Part shown: piece after piece, positions 16,005 through 24,060 of the stretch
Position numbering within the stretch: position 1 is the stretch's first letter
Layout: each line of letters opens with the position of its first letter
DNA from: Amycolatopsis acididurans
GTDB lineage: Bacteria > Actinomycetota > Actinomycetes > Mycobacteriales > Pseudonocardiaceae
Assembly: GCF_012328925.1 (NCBI RefSeq)
Contig: NZ_JAAXLS010000051.1
Span: 1-46,621, forward strand
Direction: 5' to 3'
DNA length: 46,621 nt
Notes under the pieces: generated by a model
Told to the model about the DNA's origin: nothing
What the model saw: the letters and a program-made list of their open reading frames with translations, nothing else
Database searches by the model: none
Position numbers and translations under genes: made by a program

Positions 16005-17090
16005 TCAGAGGATGTTGTTCAGGGCCTCGTGGATCGTTTCTGCGGCAAGGCGACCGGGGTGGTTGGCGAAGCGGGGTTGGGTGAGTGCGGTCCCCGTGAT
16101 CACCTCCAGGAATTCCGGCGTGACACCGAACTCGCGCAGCCGGGTGCCGAGCCCCGCGCGGTGAAAGACGTCGCGGATGAAGGCCGCGATCCCATCGGCG
16201 CCGGCGACGCCAAGGGCCTGCGCTGCCAGTGCAACCCGATCGGGGGCGAGGTGCTCGGTGACTGGAAGCACGGCTAGCAGCATGAGGCCGACCGCGAGAC
16301 CGTGTTCGATGCCGAGGAGGCCGGTGAGCGGATAGCTCAGCGCGTGTGGTGCGGTGGAACGACACCAGCTCAAGGCCAGACCAGAATGCAACGCCGCGAT
16401 GCTCATGCCCGCCCGGTGCTCGGGATCTGGGGCGGAGACGGCAAGGGGCAGGTGCGCGGCGATGAGTCGCAGCGCATCGGTGGCGTGCTGGTCGGACTCC
16501 GGGCGGTGATTGGTACTCCAGATGCTCTCGACGGCGTGCGCCGTCGCATCAAGTCCGGTTGCAGCGGTGAGGCGCGCGCTCATGGACGCGGTCAGAGCGG
16601 AGTCAAGGATGGCGGTATCCGGATAGAGCGCACGGCCTTCCACGCTCACCTTCCAGCCGTTTTCGGTCCAGATCGAGGACCACTTGGTGACCTCGCTGCC
16701 GGTGCCGGCGGTCGTGGGGATGGCCCATAATTGGCTCGTTCGGCGAAGCGGCACCCGCCCGGCGACGAGGTCGTCGAGATCGGCGTCGAGGGTCTCGGGG
16801 GTGTCTGCCATCGCACATGCCACCTTGGTGGCGTCCATCACCGAGCCACCACCGATCGCGATGACGCAGCGTCGGTCCCGGCGGCGGAGATCGGCGGCTA
16901 GCGCCTGTACCGCGGCCCAGTGCGCCGATTCGACGGTTGCGTGGCCGGTGGCGGCGACCTGATCGCGCAGGCGTGGCCCGGTGATGGCCACGGCGGGGTG
17001 GGGAGCGCGGTTGATCGCGTGTTGGATCGCGCCGGGCTGCACCTGGACTCGGACTGGGTTCCAGGAAGCGGTGAGGTTGACGGTGTCCAT
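16005..17090 (-). CDS. Iron-containing alcohol dehydrogenase, probable phosphonoacetaldehyde reductase
   Basis: The 361-residue protein is a group III (Fe-dependent) alcohol dehydrogenase: nucleotide-binding GGGSVMDATK, TTAGTGSEVTKWS, and metal-site segments DATAHAVES and HALSYPLTG-IEHG. Start is ATG 17090 (MDTVNLTASWN), 4 bp after the upstream stop. In known phosphonate clusters such an enzyme (PhpC-like) reduces phosphonoacetaldehyde, the product of phosphonopyruvate decarboxylase, to 2-hydroxyethylphosphonate, which is the substrate of HEPD and MPnS. The direct neighbours encode exactly these partner enzymes, so the assignment rests on family plus context. Confidence 0.87.
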   Translation of the reverse strand: MDTVNLTASWNPVRVQVQPGAIQHAINRAPHPAVAITGPRLRDQVAATGHATVESAHWAAVQALAADLRRRDRRCVIAIGGGSVMDATKVACAMADTPETLDADLDDLVAGRVPLRRTSQLWAIPTTAGTGSEVTKWSSIWTENGWKVSVEGRALYPDTAILDSALTASMSARLTAATGLDATAHAVESIWSTNHRPESDQHATDALRLIAAHLPLAVSAPDPEHRAGMSIAALHSGLALSWCRSTAPHALSYPLTGLLGIEHGLAVGLMLLAVLPVTEHLAPDRVALAAQALGVAGADGIAAFIRDVFHRAGLGTRLREFGVTPEFLEVITGTALTQPRFANHPGRLAAETIHEALNNIL

Positions 17091-17094
17091 GGCG

Positions 17095-18462
17095 TCAGTA
17101 CCACCGGCGGTCTTCACGCACGACGCGGCTGATGGACGGGAAGTGCGATAGCTCGCGCTGGGTGTCGCCGCTGACATGCCCCGCGACCCGGACGACGCAG
17201 AGATCGGCGGGTTCGCCCTCGGCCCGCGAGAATGCGTGGGTAACGAAGGGCTGGACGTAGACCGAGTCGTCGGGCTCGATCACGGTCTGGCGTTCCCCGG
17301 ACCCGTCGGACCAGCACAGCCGGGTGGCGTGGTGGCCATAGTTGTAGATCCAGCTGTGCAGGCTTGTGGTGAAGCCACCGGCGAGGTTCGTGTCGGGCGT
17401 GGTGATGTGGGCGGTGAAGCCCCGCATGGCCGGCATCTTCGCCGTGCGGATCATCGGTCGGATGAGGCAGCGATGATCGGTGGCCGCAGGATACGGGTAC
17501 TCGTCGTCAGGGCTGGTGTGTTCGACGATGACCTCACTGTCGTCGAAGACGGCGACCTGGAGATCACGAACGCTGACCCCGAGCGCCATGGCCAGGTGTT
17601 CGACGTCGCGCGCGGAGAGAGGGCGATCTCCGCCTACCGCGCCGCGGGCGGTGAGCGTAGCTCCTGCACGCCGAAGCTCGGCGTCGAGCTGTTCGAGGGT
17701 GATCGCCGCGTCGTGAAGGTATTGGCGGATCAGGCTCTTCGTGCCCGCCGACGGGCCGGCGTGGTCGAGCAGATAGTGCTCGGCGCGGGCGCCGAGCGCG
17801 TAGAGCTCCCGCTGCGCGCGGCGAACGTTCCCGCCGAAGGTGACCGCGAGGATGAGGGCCCGTTCGGTGGCCGAGCGGCTGGTGAACGTGTGCGGCCGGA
17901 ACGGCGTGTGGTAGCTGGAGTCGCCGGTGTGCATTTCAGCGGCGTAGCGTCGGCCGTCGATTTCCCAGTAGTGGTTCACCGGACCGACGTACATAGTGTA
18001 TTGGTGCAGGAAGTGCCCGTGGTTGAACGCAACATCCGGGTTGGCGGGATCGCAGTCGGAGACCACCCGCAGTTCGCGGATCCATTCCGGACGGAACGGT
18101 GATAGCCGCGAGAACGCGGTGTCGCGGTACTCGTAGTACGGTTCCAGGTTCCCGTTCCGGTCGGATCGCCGGAAGATTCTGCTCGTGGCGCGCGATTCCT
18201 TCGCGCGCATGATCTTGATCCCGTCGTCGCAATCGTCGGGAAGCAGGCGCAGGTCTGTTTCGTCGATCGGATAGACCTCGCCCATCCTGCGGATGACCTC
18301 GTCGGTCGTCTCAGGTGTGGCGCTTCCAGAGATCACGTCGTCGATCGTCGCGGGATCGAGGCTCAGGTCTGCCGCGAGCGCGTGCGAGTCTCGTTTGAGG
18401 TCATTGGCCTCGGACAGGATGCGCGCACCGACCAACTGGAGATAGGTCGCGTCCTTCATCAT
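17095..18462 (-). CDS. HEPD/methylphosphonate-synthase family cupin dioxygenase
   Basis: This 455-residue protein has the layout of hydroxyethylphosphonate dioxygenase (HEPD) and methylphosphonate synthase (MPnS): a helical HTH-like segment and cupin, each repeated. The first cupin holds NHGHFLHQYTMY and TGDSSYHTPFRPHTF. His150, Gln154 and His191 fit the 2-His-1-Gln iron triad described for MPnS and for Streptomyces albus HEPD. The position of the HEPD glutamate ligand (Glu176 in S. viridochromogenes) is His185 here. The enzyme should cleave 2-hydroxyethylphosphonate with O2, giving methylphosphonate or hydroxymethylphosphonate; the triad alone does not decide which. It overlaps the decarboxylase beta gene by ATGA. 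A second ATG at 18459 is possible. Confidence 0.85.
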   Translation of the reverse strand: MMKDATYLQLVGARILSEANDLKRDSHALAADLSLDPATIDDVISGSATPETTDEVIRRMGEVYPIDETDLRLLPDDCDDGIKIMRAKESRATSRIFRRSDRNGNLEPYYEYRDTAFSRLSPFRPEWIRELRVVSDCDPANPDVAFNHGHFLHQYTMYVGPVNHYWEIDGRRYAAEMHTGDSSYHTPFRPHTFTSRSATERALILAVTFGGNVRRAQRELYALGARAEHYLLDHAGPSAGTKSLIRQYLHDAAITLEQLDAELRRAGATLTARGAVGGDRPLSARDVEHLAMALGVSVRDLQVAVFDDSEVIVEHTSPDDEYPYPAATDHRCLIRPMIRTAKMPAMRGFTAHITTPDTNLAGGFTTSLHSWIYNYGHHATRLCWSDGSGERQTVIEPDDSVYVQPFVTHAFSRAEGEPADLCVVRVAGHVSGDTQRELSHFPSISRVVREDRRWY

Positions 18463-19037
18463 TGCCTCCCTGAATCGGCCAGCAGCTTGCGGGTCCGGCG
18501 AACCAGTTCCTCGGGCTCTGTGGTGATCCGCGGTGCCACGCTGGTGCGGGGTGCCACAGGGATGTGGATTCCGGTCGGGCCCGTCTGGCGCAGGGCCCTG
18601 GCCACGGTGTCGGTCACCCGCGGAGCGAGCAGCGCTCGCGCATACCCGGCGGCGCGCATGGCGCGCCGGATCCGGGCTCCGGATCGGCCGGTGGCCACGG
18701 TGCGCTGGCCGCCGGTGCTTTCGTGCATCCCGTTGTCGAGCACCACGTGCACCAGGTTGCGCGGGGCTTGGGCTCCGACCAGCGGCAGGCAGTTGAGGCT
18801 CATCAGGAACGACCCGTCCCCGTCGATCACCACGACCTGCATCTCAGGGAGACAGTCGGCCAGAGCGAGCCCGAGCGGCAGGGCCGCGCCCATGGAGCCC
18901 ACGAGGTAGAAGAAGTTGGGCCCATCCCCCACCTGTTGGAGGTCTCGGCTGAGATAGCCGCAGGTCGATACGAACACCGCGTCGGGGGCGGCGGATACCA
19001 GTCCGGCCAACACCTCAGTAGGAACGGCGCCACTCAT
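18459..19037 (-). CDS. Phosphonopyruvate decarboxylase, beta (C-terminal TPP-binding) subunit
   Basis: The 192-residue chain is the thiamine-diphosphate-binding half: GSMGAALPLGLALA, the TPP/Mg motif VIDGDGSFLMSLNCL and VLDNGMHESTGGQ. The last motif is typical of phosphonopyruvate and sulfopyruvate decarboxylases. It starts in an ATGA overlap with the alpha subunit gene. Together they would convert phosphonopyruvate to phosphonoacetaldehyde and CO2, the step that pulls the unfavourable PEP mutase reaction forward. The enzyme is split here, like ComD/ComE, whereas many phosphonate clusters encode one chain. Confidence 0.9.
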   Translation of the reverse strand: MSGAVPTEVLAGLVSAAPDAVFVSTCGYLSRDLQQVGDGPNFFYLVGSMGAALPLGLALADCLPEMQVVVIDGDGSFLMSLNCLPLVGAQAPRNLVHVVLDNGMHESTGGQRTVATGRSGARIRRAMRAAGYARALLAPRVTDTVARALRQTGPTGIHIPVAPRTSVAPRITTEPEELVRRTRKLLADSGRQ

Positions 19038-19528
19038 ATCGCCTCCTTGACCAGGAGCGCGACAGGCGTCCGGTTCGACTCAGCGGTCGAGGTGGACCAG
19101 CGCACCGCGCCTGAAACGTCGTCCAGAGTCCGATGCGCGACGCCGATGTCGTCGAGCAGGCGCTCGATCGCCTCGCCGATGACGACGTGCTCGACGGCGT
19201 CGGGGCCGTGTCCCCGCCAGCTCACGATGAGAACCAGCGGGATGCGGTAGATCAGCAGCAGCGAGGTCAAGGTGTTCAGGCAGTACCCCAGGCCAGAGTT
19301 TTGCATGAGCACCACGGGATTGCGGCCCGCCAGATAGGCCCCAGCCGCCGCGGCGACGGCGACTTCTTCCCGAGGCGCGGGCAGGTAGGCTGCACGTTGA
19401 TCGTCGTCGAGGTTTTCCAGGCGGGCGAACGCGCCTTTGAGCAGCGAGCACGGCACCCCGCTGAAATAGTCCCACTGGTGGTCGATGAGCTCCTCGACGA
19501 GGGCCGCGCCGGCAGTCTGCTGAGTCAC
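19034..19528 (-). CDS. Phosphonopyruvate decarboxylase, alpha (N-terminal pyrimidine-binding) subunit
   Basis: This 164-residue chain has the N-terminal half features FSGVPCSLLKGAF, the activating glutamate region PAPREEVAVAAAAGAYLAG, and MQNSGLGYCLNTLTSLLLIYRIPLVLI. The start is GTG 19528, 5 bp after the pepM stop. Its close coupling to pepM and to the beta subunit supports phosphonopyruvate rather than sulfopyruvate as substrate. Confidence 0.9.
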   Translation of the reverse strand: MTQQTAGAALVEELIDHQWDYFSGVPCSLLKGAFARLENLDDDQRAAYLPAPREEVAVAAAAGAYLAGRNPVVLMQNSGLGYCLNTLTSLLLIYRIPLVLIVSWRGHGPDAVEHVVIGEAIERLLDDIGVAHRTLDDVSGAVRWSTSTAESNRTPVALLVKEAI

Positions 19529-19533
19529 GACCG

Positions 19534-20400
19534 TCAGCTCCCGACCGCGCGGGCGCCCAGGGTGCTGGCGATCTCCCGCACCGACGCGATCTGATCATCC
19601 AGTTGCGGCGCGGGACCCGTCTTGGCCTTTTCGACCTGCCTGATCGTGGCGTCCATCGCCCGGTACGCAGCGCGGATGGCCTGGTTCGCGAAAATCCAAT
19701 GCGTAATACCGACCGCGGCATAGTCCTCGGCACCGAGCGCCGGATAGCGGGTAGGCGCGATGAACACCGGCGTGCGCCGTGCCCATTTCCGCGCGAACTC
19801 GAGCAGTTCCTGCCCGTCATCAGGTTTCGTGGCCTGCACGAACACCGCCTCCGCACCGGCATCCACGTAGCGGTTCGCGCGGTCCAACGCCTCGCCCACG
19901 CCGAGCCCGGCCACCAGTGCTTCGGTACGGGCTATCAAACGACAGCCACCCACCAGCCCGCGACGCGCCGCGCGGATGCGTTCCTCGTGCTCCTCCGGGC
20001 TGGCCAGAGCCCGATCATCGATCTGGTACAGGCTCGAGCGTTTGACCAGCGGGTTGTCCTCGATACAGACCGCGCTCGCGCCCGATTGGGCGATCATCCG
20101 CGTCGCCAGCGACACCTTGAGCGCATCCCCGTACCCGGAGTCCATGTCGACAACCACCGGGAAATGCGTCGTGGTGGCCACGGTCCGCACCAGGGTGGCC
20201 ATCTCCGAGGCGTCCAGCACCCCGGAATCCGGGCGGCCAAGCGAGGCGGATACGCAGAAACTGCTCAACCAGAGAAAGTCGATATCGACTTTCTCGGCCA
20301 CCAACGTGGACAGCCCGTCGTACACCCCCAAGCCGACTTGCACAGCGCCCTCGGGCAGGAACCAATCGGTTCCCGCACGCAATGCGGATGAATTCGCCAT
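19534..20400 (-). CDS. pepM: Phosphoenolpyruvate mutase (PEP mutase/isocitrate lyase superfamily)
   Basis: PEP mutase forms the C-P bond by turning phosphoenolpyruvate into phosphonopyruvate. The 288-residue protein has the superfamily metal site VDMDSGYGD (Asp85, Asp87) and Glu114-Asp115. The diagnostic mutase motif EDKxxxxxNS reads EDNPLVKRSS here, so Lys116 is Asn and Asn122 is Ser. The related phosphonopyruvate hydrolases also differ around residue 122, so the variant deserves attention. The two decarboxylase subunits, reductase and HEPD/MPnS-like gene in the same operon strongly favour a mutase. Start ATG 20400 has GGAGG 9 bases upstream. It is the first gene of its operon. Confidence 0.87.
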   Translation of the reverse strand: MANSSALRAGTDWFLPEGAVQVGLGVYDGLSTLVAEKVDIDFLWLSSFCVSASLGRPDSGVLDASEMATLVRTVATTTHFPVVVDMDSGYGDALKVSLATRMIAQSGASAVCIEDNPLVKRSSLYQIDDRALASPEEHEERIRAARRGLVGGCRLIARTEALVAGLGVGEALDRANRYVDAGAEAVFVQATKPDDGQELLEFARKWARRTPVFIAPTRYPALGAEDYAAVGITHWIFANQAIRAAYRAMDATIRQVEKAKTGPAPQLDDQIASVREIASTLGARAVGS

Positions 20401-20590
20401 TTGTGGGACCTCCGAGCAAAACTGTCGGCGCGGCGCAGTGGCCGAGCAGCGACAACGATGCTCGAGACCGCACTCGAAGATCATCGCGATGCGTCGGCGT
20501 CACAGGCAGCCAGAATCCGAGCTTCAGCCAGCAAGGACCCCAAGCACCTGTCCGCCGGCGCCTCGAACGCGTGATCGCCGCCATCGGACA

Positions 20591-20638
20591 GGGACACACA
20601 ATTGGAGATGCAAATTGCTGTTCGCCAATTGCTGTCCC
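20591..20638. promoter_or_regulatory. Inverted repeat with repeated CAATTG upstream of pepM
   Basis: GGGACA (20591-20596) and TGTCCC (20633-20638) form outer arms, and the match continues imperfectly into ACAATTGG and CCAATTG. A third A-ATTG copy lies between, so ATTG recurs at 20601, 20614 and 20628 (13 and 14 bp steps). The site is about 190 bp upstream of the pepM start and could be an operator; no regulator is assigned. Confidence 0.45.
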
Positions 20639-20759
20639 TAACGTAGCCGACTGGCAACATTCATGCTGTCGTCCGTTCAGGTGACGTTAACTTTTTGGGC
20701 CGCTTGGAGAAGCGCCGATTTTACTTGGCCAGCAGCAGATTCCCTATCTGATACGCGCA

Positions 20760-20776
20760 CTTATCTATACAAATTG
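20760..20776. promoter_or_regulatory. Single PhnF-like operator upstream of the pepM operon
   Basis: TTATCTATACAA matches the palindrome TTGTCTAGACAA, deduced from the four other sites in this window, at 10 of 12 positions. It lies about 360 bp upstream of pepM, beyond the satP-like gene's terminator. No second copy 50 bp away is seen, unlike at the other two operons. Confidence 0.5.
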
Positions 20777-20855
20777 CGCACGGCACAGAGGTTCGACGGC
20801 AACAGGTCCGTCGACGGAACGTGACCAAGGCTCGCGATGTTTCGGCGACGGCGAG

Positions 20856-20889
20856 CGGCCCCGGCGAGCCGGTGGGCTCGCCGGGGCCG
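20856..20889 (-). terminator. Strong hairpin downstream of the SatP-like gene
   Basis: A perfect 15-bp GC-rich stem (20856-20870 with 20875-20889) closes on a GGTG loop, 19 bp past the stop codon of the membrane protein gene. No T tract follows on the minus strand, so it may be a factor-assisted or L-shaped actinobacterial terminator. Confidence 0.65.
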
Positions 20890-20907
20890 TGGATGCTGGC
20901 AGTGGTG

Positions 20908-21579
20908 TCAGCGGGTGATGAGGGGGCGGCCGAGGGGGAGTCCGCGTCCGCCGGTTTCGGTGAACATGAGGTCGGCGTAGAGGTAGACGGCGACTGCGAC
21001 GAAGGCGAAGACGATGACGCCGCCGACGCGGATGAGGCTGGTGGAGCCGGTCAAGGTGCCAGCAAGCAGCGCGGCCAGCGCAACGTCGACCAAACCGAGC
21101 AGCAGAGTGAAGCTGGACGGCAGCCGCAGCGTGACCAGCGTGACCATGATGATGGTGATCAGCCAGCACCACAGCCACGCCACCTGGGCCTCGGTCGCGG
21201 ACGCCGCGCTGGTACCGAACCAGCCGTGGGTCATCCCGAGTGCGAGGGCCGCGTAGCTGCCGTAGAAGCCGAGGAACACGGCGAAGAGGCTGGCGGAGGC
21301 GTTCTGGCCGAGGGCGGCGGCCCAGATGGTGGTGATCAGGAGCCCGATCGCGGTGCAGGTGCTGACGATGGCGAGCGTGGCGCCGACGGCGCCGCCGGGC
21401 AGGGCGCCGATGTTGATCAGGCCGAGGCCGATGGCGCCGGCGATCACCGTGGGCACGCCCACGACACCGGGGTTGCCCCGCAGCGGGTTGACGGCGGGCG
21501 CGGGGCTGTCGGTGGTGATGTTGTCCTCGTCCGGGCTGATGATGGCGGTGTCGGTGGCGCGGTCGGAGATGGTGGTCAT
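20908..21579 (-). CDS. GPR1/FUN34/YaaH (SatP) family membrane protein
   Basis: This 223-residue protein has a polar N-terminus of about 35 residues and then six membrane segments. It begins with NPGVVGVPTVIAGAIGLGLINIG, a variant of the family's NPAPLGL motif. Members are acetate/succinate channels or transporters. It is the last gene of a three-gene operon with the IPNS-like oxygenase (29 bp upstream) and the MetE-like protein, and it has CAGGAGA ahead of ATG 21579. Export or uptake of a small carboxylate linked to these enzymes is plausible; the substrate is not known. Confidence 0.85.
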   Translation of the reverse strand: MTTISDRATDTAIISPDEDNITTDSPAPAVNPLRGNPGVVGVPTVIAGAIGLGLINIGALPGGAVGATLAIVSTCTAIGLLITTIWAAALGQNASASLFAVFLGFYGSYAALALGMTHGWFGTSAASATEAQVAWLWCWLITIIMVTLVTLRLPSSFTLLLGLVDVALAALLAGTLTGSTSLIRVGGVIVFAFVAVAVYLYADLMFTETGGRGLPLGRPLITR

Positions 21580-21608
21580 GTCAGTTCTCCTGTGTGGTCG
21601 CGGATTGC

Positions 21609-22628
21609 TCAGTGCGTGGCACCCATCAGGTCGGAGTGGTGCCGGCGGGTGACGGCCGGGTGGGCGCGCAGCCGCATCTTGAGGATGTTCTCGCCGTAGG
21701 TGGCGAAGATCGGGTTGGCGGGGTCGGCGCTGGCTCCGCCGGGCGCGTCGGCGGCGAGGTCGGCGGGCAGGTCGATCGGGGACAGTGTGGCGTCCAGGCG
21801 TGGGTTGACGAAGTAGATGCTGGAGATGCGTTCCACTCCGACGGGTGGGCTCACGACGCGGTGCACGGTCGCTTTGAGGTAGCCATGGGTCGCAAGTTGC
21901 AGCATCTCGCCGAGATTGACCACCAGGGTGCCGGGGACTTTCGGGACGTCGACGAGGGTGCCCTCGCGTTCGACCTGGAGGCCCCCGACGGTGTCCTGGT
22001 GGACGAAGGTCAGCAAACCGAAGTCACGATGCAGCCCCACTCCCTGGTCGGTCGGGAATTCCTCGGACGGCGCCAGGTAACGGACGAGTTTCGCGGTCAC
22101 CTCGGGCTGTGGGTCGAGCCAGTCGTCGAAACGGTGTCCCGGCTGGCCCAGTGCGAGCGCGAGCGCGCGCAGCACGGTCCGGCCGAGCAGCTCCATCTCA
22201 TACATCCAGGCGGCAACAGTGTCCCGGAACCCCGGGATTGCGGCGGGCCACTGGTTGGGGCCACGCAGCCACAGCCAGGCTGGGTCACCCGGCCGGACCG
22301 GGACGGGGTCGGCTTCGGGGCCGAGGTCGATCTCGTCCCGGAGATCGGGGCGGCCGTTGGTGTGTTCCCCACCCGGTGGGGTGTAGCCGCGGAAATGTGG
22401 CGAGTTCTCCATCGAGATCTTCCGCCGCTCCGACTCGGGTAGCGCGAAGAACTCCCGCGACACGTCGTGCACGCCTTCGCTCAAGTCTTCGGGGACGCCG
22501 TGCCCGGAGAGGTAGAAGAATCCGACGTCGTGGCAGGTTTCGCGCAGCGTGGCGAGGAATCCGTCCGCGGCGGCAGAGGATTCATCGTCGCGGAATGGGG
22601 TGAGGTCGAGAATTGGCAGTGCGGTCAT
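21609..22628 (-). CDS. Isopenicillin-N-synthase-like Fe(II)/2-oxoglutarate oxygenase
   Basis: The 339-residue protein has the non-haem DIOX_N start (PILDLTPF, then GFFYLSGHGV) and the catalytic jelly-roll with iron ligands in GLHRDFGLLTF (HxD) and the distal His in ATVHRVV. RISSIYF provides an Arg-x-Ser pair, the usual 2-oxoglutarate carboxylate anchor. The enzyme family does hydroxylation, desaturation or ring closure on small molecules. It follows the MetE-like gene by 53 bp. Because the operon has PhnF-like operators, a role in phosphonate or linked methyl metabolism is possible, but nothing in the sequence gives the substrate. Confidence 0.87.
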   Translation of the reverse strand: MTALPILDLTPFRDDESSAAADGFLATLRETCHDVGFFYLSGHGVPEDLSEGVHDVSREFFALPESERRKISMENSPHFRGYTPPGGEHTNGRPDLRDEIDLGPEADPVPVRPGDPAWLWLRGPNQWPAAIPGFRDTVAAWMYEMELLGRTVLRALALALGQPGHRFDDWLDPQPEVTAKLVRYLAPSEEFPTDQGVGLHRDFGLLTFVHQDTVGGLQVEREGTLVDVPKVPGTLVVNLGEMLQLATHGYLKATVHRVVSPPVGVERISSIYFVNPRLDATLSPIDLPADLAADAPGGASADPANPIFATYGENILKMRLRAHPAVTRRHHSDLMGATH

Positions 22629-22681
22629 GGGTCACCTTCGGCAAGGGGCAACGTCACGGGGCCAGTTCCTCAGCGGGATCT

Positions 22682-23827
22682 CTAGGCCCACAGGGTGTTC
22701 GAGGCCAGGCGCGCGCCTTCGGCGAGCGAGGCGAGCTTGGCCCACACGACGCGGGGACTGACCCAACTCATGCCCACGAGAGTGCCGAATCCGCAGTCGC
22801 TGCCGGCGATGACGTTCTCCCGGCCCACGATGCCGGCGTAGTTGGTGATGCGCTGGGCGATGAGTTCGGGGTGTTCGATGTAGTTGGTCTTCGAGTCGAT
22901 GACGCCGGGGATCAGGATCTTCCCGTCCGGGACCCCGGCGTCCGCGAGCACAGCCCATTCGTGTGCGTGACGCGGGTTGGACGCCTCCAGCAGCAGACCC
23001 TGCGGCTTGGCGCGCAGCACAGCGGCGGCGATGGTGCGCAGTTCGATGTCGCGGTGGTGGGTGGACAGGTAGTTGCCCCAGCAGATGTGCATGCGCACCC
23101 GGTCCGGCGCAAGTCCGTCGACGGCGTGGTTGATGACGTCGATGTGCATCTCGATCTTCTTGACGACGTCGGCCAGCGTCAGGTCCTTGTAGGCGAGGTG
23201 GGCCGCGCAGCCGATGTCCGGGCAGTCGATCTGCAGTACCAGGCCACTGTCCACAATGGCCTGATATTCGTACTTCATGGCGTCGGCCAAGGCGTACAGG
23301 TACTCCTCGTCGTCGCCGTAGTGGCGATTGATCATGTACATGGCGATCGCGCCGGGCGAGGCCGCGGTCATGAAGCCCTCGACCTCGTCGTGCCCCTGCA
23401 GGGATTTCTTGAACGCGGCGATGTCGGCGTGCACGGCCTCGGTGTCGCGCAAGGTCACCTTGTCTACACAGTAGGGGGCCTTGGCGTGCTGCATGCCGGG
23501 GTCGGCCGCGACATGGTGCGTGGTTTCCGGGAAATCGGCGAACTCGGCCAACCCGAGCGGCTGCGCCTCGCCCCCGAAGCCGTCGAAACGGTCGGTGACG
23601 TAGGTGACGTAGGACGGCTTGCTGACCTCCCCGTCGCTGACGACGTCCACACCGGCGTTCAGCTGGTTGTCCAGCACGTCGGCGCGCGCGGTCTCGATCG
23701 CGGCGGCGAGCTTGTCCTCGTCGACCGGGTGGCCCTCCATCTTGCGGTGCATGAGCCCGGTCAGCTCTTGGGGGCGAGGAAGGCTGCCGGTGTGGGTGGT
23801 AAGAATCCGGTCGGTGCTTGTGCGCAT
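22682..23827 (-). CDS. MetE C-terminal-like (cobalamin-independent methionine synthase II family) protein
   Basis: The 381-residue protein is the single catalytic barrel related to the C-terminal half of MetE: THTGSLPRP at the start, DGEVSKPSYVTY, a zinc-type HICWGNY with the following Glu-rich segment, LLLEASNPRHAHEW and IAGSDCGFGT. Such stand-alone proteins include methionine synthases using simple methyl donors and epoxyalkane:CoM transferase relatives, so function is open. It heads a three-gene operon behind two PhnF-like sites; GAGG lies 10 bases before ATG 23827. Transfer of a methyl or alkyl group to homocysteine or another thiol would link it to the metK and methyltransferase genes nearby. 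Confidence 0.83.
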   Translation of the reverse strand: MRTSTDRILTTHTGSLPRPQELTGLMHRKMEGHPVDEDKLAAAIETARADVLDNQLNAGVDVVSDGEVSKPSYVTYVTDRFDGFGGEAQPLGLAEFADFPETTHHVAADPGMQHAKAPYCVDKVTLRDTEAVHADIAAFKKSLQGHDEVEGFMTAASPGAIAMYMINRHYGDDEEYLYALADAMKYEYQAIVDSGLVLQIDCPDIGCAAHLAYKDLTLADVVKKIEMHIDVINHAVDGLAPDRVRMHICWGNYLSTHHRDIELRTIAAAVLRAKPQGLLLEASNPRHAHEWAVLADAGVPDGKILIPGVIDSKTNYIEHPELIAQRITNYAGIVGRENVIAGSDCGFGTLVGMSWVSPRVVWAKLASLAEGARLASNTLWA

Positions 23828-23925
23828 GACTGATCACCTCACGAACAAAGAAAATGAACAGGATTCGGAAGGAAATATGGGGATTCGGTTGTCGCTCTGC
23901 TGGCGCGGATAGCGTGCGCCGCGCA

Positions 23926-23991
23926 CTTGAATAGACAAATGAGCCGAAGTGAATTCGGGGTGACACCCTGAATCAGATTTGTCTACACAAG
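23926..23991. promoter_or_regulatory. Pair of PhnF-like operators upstream of the MetE-like operon
   Basis: Sites TTGAATAGACAA (inside 23926-23941) and TTGTCTACACAA (inside 23976-23991) match TTGTCTAGACAA at 10 and 11 of 12 positions. Their spacing is 50 bp, close to five helical turns, as in front of phnF. The first site is about 100 bp upstream of the MetE-like start. Confidence 0.65.
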
Positions 23992-24060
23992 ATCTGAATG
24001 TGGGCAGGGGTCACCGAGCGGCACGGTCGCGGGTGTTGCGGGCTGGTCGCACGTGGGTTG

